DNA from: Lamellibrachia luymesi
Lineage: Eukaryota; Annelida; Polychaeta; Sabellida; Siboglinidae
Length of the DNA: 64,000 bases
Direction of reading: 5' to 3'
Assembly (NCBI GenBank): GCA_009193005.1
Contig: SDWI01000207.1
Span: forward strand, 455,722-519,721
Shown: positions 47,574 through 60,300 of the stretch, piece after piece
Numbering within the stretch: position 1 is the stretch's first letter
Layout: every line of letters begins with the position of its first letter
Program-made: the position numbers and the translations under genes
The notes under the pieces: generated by a model
Seen by the model: only the letters and a program-made list of their open reading frames with translations
What the model was told of the DNA's origin: nothing
The model's database searches: none

Positions 47574-47900
47574 CTTGTTTGGTACCCACAATGCTGGGGG
47601 TATCTCGTCGGGAAACCCGTATGTGAGACCGTTTAATTAGGTCACGTGCGCGATTTAACGTAATTTTTATTTATATCTGATTAATTATTTGCGAGCAATG
47701 TAAATTAATCACAGTATCAGAATGTTGATATGTAGCAAAATTGTGGCCCTTCACATTTTGTGCAAATGTCCCATGGTTATGGTGATATCCCGGATGTTAT
47801 AGTAGGCGGAGTTTCGGTAATATCCCGGATGTTGTATGGGGCGGGATTCTTGTTGAATGACATTCCTGATAGGGACAGGTCTGCAGCCAGGTTATTATTA
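47574..47900 (-). promoter_or_regulatory. Inferred HCF-1 promoter
   Basis: This is GC-richer sequence immediately upstream of the first exon. It holds a CACGTG E-box (47643-47648), two identical ATATCCCGGATGTT elements exactly 35 bp apart (47785-47798, 47820-47833; minus-strand CATCCGGG suggests ETS-like sites), and GGGGCGGGATT near 47838. There is no TATA box. It is inferred from position; the transcription start is not determinable here. Confidence 0.45.
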
Positions 47901-48625
47901 AAGTAATAAAAATAACGTTATAAATATTAGATACTATAGTTACTTAAACTACCAAGGTATGATTATCAACCACATATTTTTATATGTTCGATATTCTACA
48001 CATAATTATAAAGACTATTAAAGTACAATAATTTGTTTCTGCCGAGAAAAAACCTAGACAATTGGAACGAACGATGCCGATGGGGTCGGGTACGCTACAT
48101 AATTGGTTCTAGCTAGGTATTCTTTGATTGACACGTGCACAGTTGAAACGCGAACGTGATATATTGTTGTCACACCTCGATGATCTGTATCGCCCATGTG
48201 AAATCAACCGACCGTGACCATCACAATTAAGTCTCCATGCAGTATATTGCTCTTAATGTCACATGGGAAATCTGGATAGCGGACTAATCTGCAATCGCTC
48301 TGTGAGATATTTAAGATGGTCCTAGTACATCGTGCGAACGCTCTGTATATACATTCAGTTCAGTTTGCATTCACTGTTGTAGTCACTGCCCTGGAATATT
48401 TGGAAGAAGGGGGCCGGAGACTGCAAAGCCAGATCGAAGTGCTATATATATTTCTTGTCCATCAGAAATGTTGACTTCATCATAACACCATTGAGCATGT
48501 TCTCCAGTCGGCTTTCCCTGACCACATTCCTACAACCAAAACGGTATAACCTCTGCGCCAAAGACCGAGACAACAACTACAATGGGGTCAGACTACAGTT
48601 GAACTTCCTGTTTATTGTTTCACAC
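47901..48625. other. Intergenic, no gene seen
   Basis: No supportable exon or repeat was found between the HCF-1 promoter and the RTE insertion. Confidence 0.45.
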
Positions 48626-49387
48626 GATTGTACGTATACTTACTTACTTATGCCCATCGCCCCTCTTGGGGCATAGGCCGTCGACAACAGATCGCCAGAG
48701 TCCGCTGTCCTGGGCCATCCTCTCTAACTGGTTCCAGGTGTAGCCCATCTTCCTGGTGTCTGCCTGGAGGTCCCGTCGCCACGTGTTTCTTGGTCGTCCT
48801 CTTCTCCGTTTGCCTTGAGGATTCCATGTCAGCGCTTGCCTGGTGGTGCTTGTTACTGGTTTTCGGAGCGAGTGGCCAATCCAGGCCCATCTTCTTCTTC
48901 TGATTTCCTCTTCGACAGGTCGTTGTTGTGTCTTTTCCCACAATTCACTGTTGCTGATGGTGTCTGGCCAGTGGATCTGGAGGATTCTTCTCAGGCAGTT
49001 GTTGACAAAGGTCTGCACTTTGTTGATGGTGGTGTTGGTTATCCTCCATGTCTCTGCTCCATACAACAAGACCATCTTCACGTTGGAGTTGAACAACCGG
49101 ATCTTTGTGCGTGATGACAGTACCCTGGAGCTCCAGATGTTCTTCAGTTGCAGGAATGCCACTCTTGCCTTGCCTATCCTTGCTCTGACGTCTGCGTCTG
49201 TGCCGCCCCGCTTGTTGATGACACTGCCGAGGTATGTGAAGGTCTCTACCTCCTCCAGTGCATTCCCCTCCAGTGTGACTGGGTCAGTGCTGGCTGCATT
49301 CATCCTGAGGACCTTGGTCTTTCCTTTGTGGATGTTCAGGCCCACTTGTAAGGAGACCGCTGCCAGTTCTGCCAGATTGTACGTATA
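48626..49387 (-). mobile_element. Young 5'-truncated RTE-type LINE with 13-bp target duplication
   Basis: A continuous 233-residue minus-strand frame (49345-48644) encodes the C-terminal part of a non-LTR reverse transcriptase: KTKVLRMN, FTYLGSVINKRGGTD, RLFNSNVKMVLLYGAETWR, NNCLRRILQIHWPD, RRRRWAWIGHSLRKP and a GKRRRGRPRNTWRRD block, ending just before a (TAAG)n tail. GATTGTACGTATA flanks both sides (48626-48638 and 49375-49387), a perfect 13-bp target-site duplication. An intact frame and perfect duplication mean a recent insertion by target-primed reverse transcription. Confidence 0.9.
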
Positions 49388-49569
49388 GGGCGTATTAAAT
49401 TGTGATGTGAAATTAAAGAATTCATATAATGTGACATAAGTACAATTGAGCAGGAATACTCACACGTTTGTTTGTTGAAGCTATTGACTGTGAAATAGTG
49501 CATTTGTTTGAGAGTTTAACAGGCGGATGGATTTGTGAGATTAATTGTTTCTGCTATGGGCCACGTGGG

Positions 49570-50050
49570 CGCTTGAATAGGCTAAATGGATATTGTTGTA
49601 AACATTGACGGGCATCGCACGTGGGGGCGTTTAAAAAGAGCTGGATATACGTGTTTTTGACCATATTTGGTCAGCACGTCAATGAGATGATGACAGTTGC
49701 TGTGAAAATGTTTCTGAATTTTTGATGGTAATTTTTTCTTATAATCAGACAAAACGTTAACATGACCACCGATACAGTTTTGCACTGTGGTCTGACCTCA
49801 ACAATCGTCCAGGAGAGGGCCGACCCAGAAGTATTGAATGCATTCTTTGACAGCGCTACAGAGCTAGCAGGAAGATATGAGATTGAGGCGATCAAGCTGC
49901 GCCATGATGGCCGACAGAGGCACCGTCCATGAGAACGTGCCCGAAGACACGCCCATAATTCCATCCGTACGTGTGTCCATTTCCTGCAGCAAGTTATCCA
50001 CGAACGGCACATTCATTGCCCTCATCCAATACAGCTACGATGGGCGATCA
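49570..50050 (-). mobile_element. hAT/DUF4371-type transposase remnant, degraded
   Basis: On the minus strand an RAMNVPFVDNLLQEMDTRTDG segment (about 49960-50030) resembles the block before the dimerisation domain in 52-kDa-repressor-like hAT transposases (IPFLDHLL.ELDTRF). Fragments in shifted frames follow (LSDYKKKLPSKIQKHFHSNC, HVYPALFK). No full frame remains, and identification rests on this short stretch. Confidence 0.45.
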
Positions 50051-50069
50051 GGACTTCCATGACAACCCT

Positions 50070-51199
50070 ATATTTCATCTGTAAATAAGGATAGCTCAGA
50101 CGATCCAAAATAAATCTTTAACTTGTACAGGTTACGAAATTTCATCTTTATAAAATAGTTGTGTTTAGTCAGTAGTTTTCTTTATTTCTTCAACCGAAAT
50201 TGTCGCATCGTTTGCACATTTTTCGCCAACTCTCCTGTACCAACATGTCATGTTGTGAAAGTTTACAACTTTTAACCGTCGCAAGTTGTACCCACATTTT
50301 ACACATTTCTTTCTTTTGTGGAATGTTGAGTGAACGTTTCAGCTCACTATCAAATGGCATTTAGTGTTTGAAACAATTCACCAAAAACCACCAGTATATT
50401 ATCCCCTCCTGGAATATCAAGCACCACATATGGTCACCAATATTGATTGTAGATTGTTAAAAATTCATAGAATAGAAAATACGCAAAAAAGTAAATTCAT
50501 TTCACGATTTTTGCCATCTGTAAAAGTATGTTAGTATATTACATTCACCCACATATGTAAACGACTATAATCAAATGTGCAAGGTTATCGACATATTAAG
50601 TAGTGTAGCGGCATCTCTGGTCTACGTTACGATTATAATGCAAATCACATATTTTTTCAAAGACGGCGCATTGTTTGCAAAATTAATTAAATTTATTATC
50701 GCCAATCAAGGAACGTATAACGCAATCAGTTATTTTGACAACAGCTATATATAATTGTGATTGTTATTTCGATGTGATATTAATATATTAAGTAAACTAC
50801 TTGCAAAAGAATAAATAATCGCAGGGCAATCATACGAAGTAGTGTAACGTAAATCGTATGATTTTTACGACACCTGAATATGGATTACAGATTAATAATG
50901 TGCCACATTGAAGGTGATAGTTTGAAACTGTGAAATAATCTTACACATATATCGCATAAAGAAGACACACTTGGCAATTTAATAGGGCCTACATACCACG
51001 AAATGTACTCGTTTGAACATCTCTTGTATTCATAGGGTTGTCGGCAAGTTGGTACTGCATATGTGATCGCAATTCTTGAAATATTACAGTTCACCGTGGA
51101 AAACCATATTCTTGGCAAAATATTCTCGTTCTTTCTGGCCTTGCCCATATGTTTATATTACATTACACATTATTGCTATGAGTGAAGTGCAACATTTTT
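50070..51199. other. AT-rich intergenic, no gene seen
   Basis: No exon, repeat array or RNA gene that I can support. Confidence 0.45.
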
Positions 51200-51407
51200 T
51201 TTGGTTAATGACCAAACGTTTTATGTCTTCGCCATAACGGATATCGCGGCGAATCAGAATCATTGCAACGGTGCAATACAACAATTGCTTCAACTTGTAG
51301 ACAGGGCTAGCTCACCTGCTGGTGGGACGCTAAACTCGATTCACAGTAATGTGTTATGCATCAACAATTCATTGCTACCTGTCAGCACCATAACACGGCA
51401 TAAGGCA

Positions 51408-51790
51408 TACTTACTTACTTACTTACTTAACACTCTTCGTGCGGAAGTGCACATAAGACCAACACCAGAGCACACCACTGCAGTCTATCTCTTGATGATT
51501 TCTCGAGCTTCCCACAGGTCAGGTTGTGTTCTTTCATTTCTCGAAGGCAGTCTGAACGTGAGAACGATGAGCGGGAAAGGAGTCGAGGTGATGGAGATGG
51601 TGCGCAGAAAGAGACGGGGGATGTTGTGCATCCTGGAGACCAAGCGGAAGGGAGACAGACCTGGGGCCTTCCGAGTGTGGGCAGGTCATTTTGTGTGGAT
51701 GAAGTGGGCCAACTACCAAAGAAGCAGAGGCAGTGAAACAGTCAGGCCATGGGAAAATACCTCAACTGAGATGAAAGGAATGTAATGTAA
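51408..51790 (+). mobile_element. RTE-type LINE endonuclease fragment
   Basis: Starting just after a (CTTA)n run (51410-51427), the plus strand encodes SLNVRTMSGKGVEVMEMVRR, GMLCILETKRKGDRPG and related residues. These match the N-terminus of RTE endonucleases (WNVRTM.GK..E......R...D.L..QET). The match decays after about 51710, and downstream pieces to about 52150 are in several frames. Confidence 0.55.
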
Positions 51791-52249
51791 GAGAGACATA
51801 GGAGAATGACAAGTGGAGAGCGAAGGCTGTGGAAAGGGATAACAGCTTCACCCTATTGTGTAAGGGAGCAACGAGGAAGAACACTGTGACAGCTGCTTTG
51901 GAGACAATTAACATGGTGACATATGGTAAGTCATAGAGACAGAAAGTTCAGACCAGTGAGAAGGAGACACGCAGAAGGAGACAGGTTGTGCAAAAAACGA
52001 ATGTTGGAGTTCGTAGGAGTTACTTTCTTCTGCGTGTGATTCAAAGGTACTGGCGTTGGGATATGTTGCACAACACCTAGAGTCGTTCTGAAGTAGTGAC
52101 AAAACTGATACTGTATGCTGAGAAGAGAGAGTTTATGGTCGATTCAATATGTTAAGTTAAACACGGCAGTGAGCAAAGACGGCTACGCGATGGTGTGCAA
52201 GCCTAGGGCTAGATCAGAAGTCCCGGCAATGGTGGAACAATTCTTGAGC

Positions 52250-52900
52250 GTTTCACCTTAGCCTTCATCCCTTGACCGCAATGGTAGTAGGGATGCCATA
52301 TCCACACAGTCTTCGTCAGCTTTGCCTGTCTTCTGCTGTACGTAGTAGGGTTAGTAGGCTTTGCTTGCTCCTTTCCTTATATTATCCAGCTACTTTTTCA
52401 TATGGCGGCCCTGTCTTCGTTTACCCTCTAGGGTTCCTTGTAGGGTGTTTTTTGAATGGTTTTGTATCAGGTGATGTGGCTAAATCAGGAAAGCCTTCGT
52501 CGTTTTTGCCGTTAACAACACGGCCTTTGGCTTTCTAGCAAGATAATTCACTTGCTGTCTCATGTATACGTTCGTTTCATGTTCGATGTAGGAAATGCGG
52601 AGGAGTCTCCTGAATCATTTAATTTCAAATGCTTTATACGTCTGCTATCAGAGTCCACCCATAGCGGAGGATGGATGCTGCGAGTTTGATATGGAAGCTG
52701 AAGTCTCTGCTCTTCCAGAAGTGTTTAGTCTTGACATAGCAGACATGGCCACGTCGATCCTTGTTTTGATTTCTTTTGTTGAAGAGTTATCTTTGCCTAA
52801 GGTGCACGTGGACATTACTAATGCAGACAAGGAATGGATAGTAGCAATTTGACAGAAACACAGACAGATCATGCGCTGACAGTCGCTCCAATGGAGATGA
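52250..52900 (-). mobile_element. LINE reverse-transcriptase C-terminal fragment, degraded
   Basis: Minus-strand blocks: a TLGKDNSSTKEIKTRIDVAM and SAMSRLN segment (about 52700-52820), resembling the YLG..L..DGSS..EI..RI..A..AM.RL motif. Further on (about 52560-52300), in broken frames with stops, come QVNYLARKPKAVL, TLQGTLEGKRRQGRHMKKW and DMASLLP. The order matches the end of a LINE ORF. It is non-functional. Confidence 0.6.
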
Positions 52901-53021
52901 TTTTGTCAAGAATTTAGTGATACGTTTTGTTGTCAGTCACATGAGCATAGTTTTGCTTGATCTTTACATGTAACACACACGGCACCACAGTTAACTGTAT
53001 TCATGTTCATGCCTGTCATCC

Positions 53022-53042
53022 GGGGGGGGGGGGGGGGGGGGN
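53022..53042. other. Poly-G run ending in N
   Basis: A run of about 20 G is followed by a single N at 53042. It is a likely sequencing or assembly break point. Confidence 0.8.
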
Positions 53043-53499
53043 AAGGAAGCTTTATAGTAAACAAACCAATATTCATGTTGGAAAAGAGAAACTGCCAGGT
53101 AATTAACCACGACAAGTAAACTATGTCTAAAGTGTAAAGAACATTAAATTTTACTAAATAATTGGATATAACATCTAGCATGTTCCAGACATGCAGTGAT
53201 GTGCCTAAAATAAGTTTCACACAAACTCTTATAATAATTATTTCGTATAAACCGTACAATAACAATCTGCATGTTCAGACCCTTGTCTATAACATTCGTT
53301 TACATTATTACAGTGCTGAATCAACATTAACTAATCTATTCAGTTATACGTAACACATTTCAACACAATTGGATTAGTGAAACTATACAGCCAAAAACAG
53401 TGTGTTTTGGTAACATCTATCACGCAAGCTGACAGATTAATTGTTGCCTCTGTCTTTTAATAATATTATTAACCGAGTAGTAGGCATTGCCAGGCATAT
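53043..53499. other. Gene-free stretch
   Basis: No exon or repeat recognised. Confidence 0.4.
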
Positions 53500-53505
53500 T
53501 TTATT
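53500..53505 (-). terminator. Candidate polyadenylation signal of the coiled-coil gene
   Basis: TTTATT here is AATAAA on the minus strand, about 835 bases after the stop codon of the coiled-coil gene. It is the clearest canonical signal I noticed downstream. Confidence 0.3.
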
Positions 53506-54002
53506 GAAAAGTAATAACTAACAAAAAACAACAACTAGGTTTAAATAAACGCAATCCATAGTACCTGTTTACCTGTCTCAGATATAACATTTCAGTACTA
53601 AATTCCAATCTGGAAAGTATATGCCCATTGCAAAACAAGGATAAATTTAATTACGAACACAAGTATGCCATGAAATGCCACTTGTATAAGTTAATGAACA
53701 TATACTGTACAGTTATTTCATGTAGAATAGTTAATTTAATCTTGTTCAAGTTTTTATATGGACTTTGACTTGTCGGTATGCTGATCTTTTCATTTCAAAA
53801 CATTTTATTCACTGATGCATATCACATATATTATATCACAGTCTCAACAGTAAATACATTAAAACACCATGATGAATGGAAACCATTATGGATGGAAACA
53901 GGGAACTCGTCCTCTCTGGCTGATGCTGTTTTAGGAGCTGCACAAGATTCGGTTAATCACAATTAATAACAGGGAATGTCTGAAAAATTAAACCTTTAAA
54001 TT

Positions 54003-54085
54003 CGTGGGGGCACAGAGGCTAGGGGGTAGAACGCTGGACTATCAAACAAGAAGACCAGGGTTCAAGTCTGCCCCACCCCATGTTG
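54003..54085 (+). mobile_element. tRNA-derived SINE (head region)
   Basis: A GGGGGCACAGAGGCTAGGGG start with an A-box-like AGAGGCTAGGGGGTAGA is followed about 35 bp later by a B-box GGGTTCAAGTC and a TGCCCC that can pair with the 5' GGGGCA. The D- and T-arms pair poorly, so this is a retroposed tRNA-like head and not a tRNA gene. The body may continue to about 54260. It lies in the probable 3' untranslated region of the coiled-coil gene, opposite orientation. Confidence 0.6.
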
Positions 54086-54339
54086 CCTGTGTTTTTTTGG
54101 GAGAGGCACTTACAGCTATTAGTCAGTCCCTTCTATCTGGTGTCTATGCCAGGGGAAATAAATGATCCAATTCTAGAGAAGGAAAACTCTAATAAACCAT
54201 GCTGTAGGAGTAGCAACTGCAGTAATTATAGCAACAGAAAAATCATGATGGCAAACCAAAATCGACGTCCATTGTGATTCGAGAAAACCAACTCAACATA
54301 TATCACATATCATATCATATATTTGTTCACTTGTTCGAC

Positions 54340-57300
54340 TCAGTTGTCTTCTTGCTGCTTTTTTTGCTTCTTTTTCTGCTGTCGTTTCTCTTTCAGTTTC
54401 TTCATTGCGTCACCTTCGTGCTGCGGCTGAATACTCACCTCCTCCGGCTGGGGAGATTCCTGTCATCCAGACATAAAAAACACATTTCACATACTGTATC
54501 TGTCACAAACTCTTCTAGTTATTTAAATAACCCAATTTAAAGTATTATGTTTTCTTTACCGTAAAATATTACTATGTATAATGAATTATACATGTTTATA
54601 TAATAAATGCTTATTTACTTCATATCAAACAACTTTCAATGAAAAGAAACCATTTTGTTGGCAATATCGTGTTCTAAATGTTTATGTGACTGTGTGGTCT
54701 CACTTACCGGTATGGGCAGCAAGACGCCAGTCTTCAACTCTTCCTGCTTGAATCGAACCTGCATCTGCTTCGCGGCAAGTTGCATCCTCTCATCGTCCGA
54801 GAGGCCGTCCTTCTCACTGACCAGCTCGTCAAATTTCTTTGCATTTTTTTCACCCTTTTTCATCATTGTCATTGTTTTCTCGTAACGAAGACGTTCCACT
54901 CGCTCTTTCGTCTTGCTGATGGAACGATCACGCTCGTCCTACAGCCATTAATATTAAAATGTACCACTATTATTAATATTATAGAGTGCCCATCCACTTT
55001 TGGTCTAATATTTGAAGGAAATATAGAAATTCAGAAGTAAAACTATAGGAATAATAATATTATAGGAATATTTTTTTAAATATGGGAATATTTGTATAAT
55101 ATTTTGTAGTGATAAATCGCAAAAAGAAACCTCCAAATCTCATCGAATCTCCCGATATTTCTGGGATCATCAAAATGTCAATCCTCCTGGTGTTTTAATT
55201 TAATTAATACTTATTGGGTGTTTTAATTTAATTAATACTTATTGGGTGTTTTAATTTTGAGATGTTTCATGGCAGGAATATAACCAGATGCCTCTCTACT
55301 TACATATTCTTACATTTTATTATAGTGTTGAATATAATATATACAACTGCCACAAGTAGCATACAACACCCTGTAGATTCCTAAATTTGAAACCTCTATA
55401 AATAAACCTACTCCGTTTTGAGATTACCCCCCAACTTTGGGATGGTTTCAAAGTGATTACCTTCACAGCTTTCTCGAGACTTGATCGGTGCTTCTCAGCC
55501 GTCTCAAGCACATCTAGTGCTTCGAACGAGCGCCTCTTTTTCATTTTGCTCAGACGGGCTTCCAGCTGTACAAACCAAGTAAACCATAAAAATTATACAT
55601 TTTAATAAACAGTGATATAAACAAAATGAAAACCTATTTAGTAGTAGTCATAATAACCAATTAAATTCAAAGATAAATTTACATGGAAATATGTGTGCAT
55701 CTCCTCGACTCTCCTGCTGTTAACATCGACCAAAAGTCGCATTTCAATATTTGGACCGCATGAGCTTGAAGTTAGGATATTGCTGATTGGCTGAAAATTG
55801 AAGGTGAAAATGGCAGTGAAAGTGAAAGCAGCAGTGAAGAGGATGAGAAAAGTTTCAGTTGGCATTAAGAACAATCAGATCTATGTACATTCTGTGTAAA
55901 TCAGAAGTAATATATACACATCACTATTAAACGTACACTGTACTATAAACTTATTCCAAACTATTTCTTTTGTTGAAATAAAATGTGTGTAACGTAATAA
56001 AATTCCACTACTATCTTTAGCAAACGGAGTAACGGAAATATTGGTCACAGGTTTATGACTACAATTATGAATGACCACACTCGTTATGACAACGACCCCT
56101 GACCTCTTCCTGGCTTTTCTTCTGTTCGCTCGATCTCCTCTTGTTAATAGTAGTTTGTTGCTCGATCAGTTGTTGGAACACTTCCTCCTTCATGCTGTCC
56201 GACAAGTTGATGTCAACAACGGTCTTTTGTCGCTTCAGCATGCCACCAGGGGGCTGTAGCAAACAAACAAAACATACAATTTTTGGAATGCCTACAGGAT
56301 TTTGACATGATAATTTCCTAAGCATGTTCCATGAGCTTTTACAACATTTAATAAGAATAAAATCAGCGAATAACATGAAAAAAGTTAATCCTGTTGTAAT
56401 TTTTTCACTATTCCATCTTTAATATTCTACTTCGTTATTAACTTAAAACACAATTATGTCTTATCTATTGTGGGAAAAAAGGCAAAGATCTTGATGAAAA
56501 ATATAATAATTTATTCCTTGATATGGAAACAGCTAAAAGGAATATCTGGCAGTTAGTGAAATAACTGCCTCGCTGCTAGCGGACAGCTGAATACTAGAGA
56601 TTGTGTTTTTGTGCATTTTTTCTGTTAAAGTAGCACCACGTTGCATCAGCATCTTCTGCAGAACCACAAACTACAAACATGATGTGCATCTAGCACCTTC
56701 ATGCGAAAGTTGTTTTGGTATGAACGCTTCATGAAACCGGCCCCAGGCCAAGACTCTTCATGTACTGACCAATAAACCACTGGAGTCCCGTCGTTCTTCT
56801 TCTTCCTCCTGCCGCTCCTCCGCGAGACGTCTTCGCGCCTCTCGTCTCAGTGCCAGCTTCTCCTGCATCTGTTAGCATCAACAAGCAACCATGTCTCTCT
56901 ACGTCTTCTGCCACATATCAAATTCCCAAAAATCTTTCTTGGATTTCTCCATCCATTTTACTTCCAAACCGCAGTCAATATGTTGTTGAATATTAATAAG
57001 ATAATAATCGACTGGGTGCTGTATCTACAACAGACGTGGTTAACTTATCTCATATGCCAAATATGGGCAAATATACTTTTTACTAGTTTGGTATACCCTG
57101 GTACATTTTTGGAGAACCTATTAAACACTTTTCTACATTCTTTTGCAGACTATTGTCAATGAGGTAACGACTAATAAAAGGATATATCAACAAGTTTCTT
57201 GAAACTGGTGGCATTTCAGGAAAGACATTAAATCTCCCTACTAGTAGCTGAAATAATGACTGCTCATTAACCATCACTGATATAATAACTGCTCCTTAAC

Positions 57301-60300
57301 AGTCACCAAGATAATGACTGCTCCCTACCAGTCACTGACACAACTGCTGTGTAACAGTTGCTGAAATCACAACTGTTCCCTACCAAAATATGAAATAATA
57401 ACGGCTTCCTACCAGTAACTGAAATAATGACTGCTCCCTACCCATAGCTGAAATAACGACTGCCCCTACCATTTCCTGCTGATGTCCCTTCTCTCCGGCC
57501 TTCTTCTGTTCCATGCGCGCCTCGTTCAGTTTGGCCATCCGCATCATTTGAGCCGCTGCATCCTGCTCGTACTGCTGCGAGTCTTTCTTCAGCCTCTTTG
57601 CATCCAGTCGCATCTGTAGCTTCTGCTTCTGTTTCATCAGGACCGTGTCCAGTGCCTGCCGGGAGGGTCAGTGGGAGGAAGGGAGACAAGGTCAAGTTCA
57701 AGGTTCCAATTCAATTAGCCATTTCAAATCAGGTTCATTGATGTTAAAATCTGTAGTGAGTGAATAGTTTAAGTAACATAGTTTAAGTAATGTAGTTTAA
57801 GTAACGCAGTTTAAGTAACGCAGTTTAAGTAACATAGTTTAAGTAACATAGTTTAAGTAATGTAGTTTAAGTAACATAGTTTAAGTAACGCAGTTTAAGT
57901 AACGTAGTTGAAATAACGTAGTTTAAGTAACATAGTTTAAGTAACATAGTTTAAGTAACGTAGTTTAAGTTTAATAGAAGATTGCATACTTTTGTTAAAA
58001 TCAGGTAGATCACGTAACATTGTGAGTAGCTGTGGTATGTAGAGCCAGACAAGTTTTGCCCTTTTTCATAACATTTTTACAGGATCCAGTCATAAATAAA
58101 CAGTTTGTCCGATGATTTCATCAAAACAAAATAACAAATTTGTACAAATGTTGTAGTGGATACTACGATAGACATCTCCGTCTAGTAATACAACCAATGC
58201 TTTTTCACTGAAAGTTATTAGTGCAGTAAACACTATTTGTTTTTACTTATTATGTTTAAAACTAATATAAGTATTAGTGTGTTCCATAGGTGTTGTATCG
58301 ACCTGGACTCAGCATTTATGCTGGGCAGCCCGGAGGGCCTACCCGGCATACCTGGCATCCTAACTGGCATTAAGCCCCATCCTGGCGGGCAGGGGTTCAC
58401 AATCAGGATCGGTGGCTGTGTAATCTTCGATAGCTGTCCTTGTGTGACTATTGTCAGACAGAGATTGCATAACCCGCAAACAAGTGTGTAAATGTAGATA
58501 TATTTCCCAACATTATTTCAGCTTTATAACTAGGTCATATTTCGCATTTGGTACTGCAAAGACATTCATTCAGACACAACACATAATTTGAGGTGCACAT
58601 CATGTAGGTTTGCAATGAAATATATGGTCTAAAGCCACTGTTGCACGTCTACATTATTGTGTGTGTCCTGTTCGTTATCAGGAATCGTCTCCGTGGTATT
58701 GGTGGTATTGGTGGTACTCGTGGCACTGGTGGCACTGAATCACAAGTTCATTGAGCAGCTGCGAGGTTTTTCCAAAAGCTAAGGGCCAGTAGCTAGCCAA
58801 CATCTGATAGTGAACGCAACCAGCCCTGTTTCAATGTCACTAGCATACCCACTGAGAATATCTCTGCAAAAACAATATCTCTGAAACAAACCTTTGGCCA
58901 TGAGATGACCAGCAGCCCAACAGGAGTTGGACGCCACGTGGCCCAACGAGCTGACCGGTGGGTTTACAATATGCTGTGTTTATTTTTAGTCAAGATATAC
59001 ATCCATACTAAATTTGAATGATATCTTAGCAGTGGTTTATAATGAACAGCAATAATCAGCCAATGAAAGGTGAAAACTTATGACTGTATGTATACGTACA
59101 TGAATGCACGCACGCACGCACGCACGCACGCACTCGCGCACATGCACAAATTAGAATGTACTATTGTATATGCGCTATAACCTGAAAAAGTATTTATACC
59201 AATTACTCCTATTGTTATTAAAAAAGGAGAAAATAAACTTCAAAAAAAAAAAAAACAGACTGACAATTAAGGACACAAAGGATTTGAATGAGGTAAATTA
59301 AAATGAACCGACCTTCCTGCGAGCATCCTGTTGAGCATTCAGTCTCGCCATCTCAGCCTCGATGTCAACTTGCTCACCAGGTGGCGCATTTTTCTCTGTA
59401 AAACACAGATGTGAAGTATGAATAAGTGTTTGTTATTTTGGGAAGTCTAAGCATCCTGTAAGAATTAGACAGTGTCTGTTGCCAAAATCGTTGTGTTAGC
59501 AATGTAAGTCAAAACACAAAGTGTAACATTGTTAATTTAAGTGTTCATTGAAATCAAAAAAGTTCTTAGAATTGAGGCATTTTAATTATACAAAACCCCC
59601 AACTAACTATGTATCGACTTAAGAAAGAAAAACTAGAGGACACGAAGTAGCATTAGTGAAGTAACAGTGTAGATATAAGAAAGTATTCAATCACCCGGAT
59701 GACAGTAAATGAATGGAATAAGTTATCTACAGATTGTGTACATGTTAGCAGTGTGAATATGTTTAAAAACAGAATTGACAAAAATCTAAGAAGGGTTACA
59801 CATGGATGAAGAATTGTTGGACTCTTAATAAGACAATGAATTCCTTGTTTACTTGCCATCTGGGTTATTTTGTTTTGGATGACAATCTTGTTATATCTTC
59901 CCTTTACGATACATTCACCATCAGCAGGCATCAGGCAATTATAAATAAGTTACATCGGTTGTCTCCATATTGCATTACGCCAGCAGTGAACTTACTCCTC
60001 TCCAAAAGTTCCTGTTTCTCCTTTTCCAGTTCCTTTTCCAGTTCTTCTTTTAGGTTGGCAGCATCACCAACTTCACCATCAATTTCATCCTCTGACAGAA
60101 CCTCGCGAGGAGCGTCAGTGTACACCGTAGTGACAACATTGTCCATCCAAGCCTCAGTGGCAGACACCCTCTCTGCTTCGAGGAGCATCTCCAGTGCCTC
60201 TTTTTCCTGGAGAATTATGAAATAATATAATTACCTGTATGTTTTGTTTAACATAATTTATTATTTTTATACTTTGACTAATCGATAGGTTTCATAATTT

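Noticed and set aside
47588..47598. ACAATGCTGGG in the HCF-1 promoter as a THAP11/ZNF143 site
   Set aside because: Only part of the long consensus is present; the central TTCCCAG/CTGGGAA portion does not match well enough.
48843..49388. Plus-strand frame of 181 residues
   Set aside because: Antisense of the RTE reverse-transcriptase frame, which has clear motifs.
51201..51785. 194-residue plus-strand frame as a host gene
   Set aside because: Its only recognisable part is the RTE endonuclease N-terminus; the rest is chance sequence and a CTTA microsatellite.
54003..54075. A functional tRNA gene
   Set aside because: A- and B-boxes are present but the D and T stems do not pair properly and no clean anticodon loop can be set.
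58237..58491. Collagen-like plus-strand frame (GLPGIPGILTG)
   Set aside because: Only a few Gly-Pro steps, no Gly-X-Y periodicity, no splice partners, inside an intron of the opposite strand.
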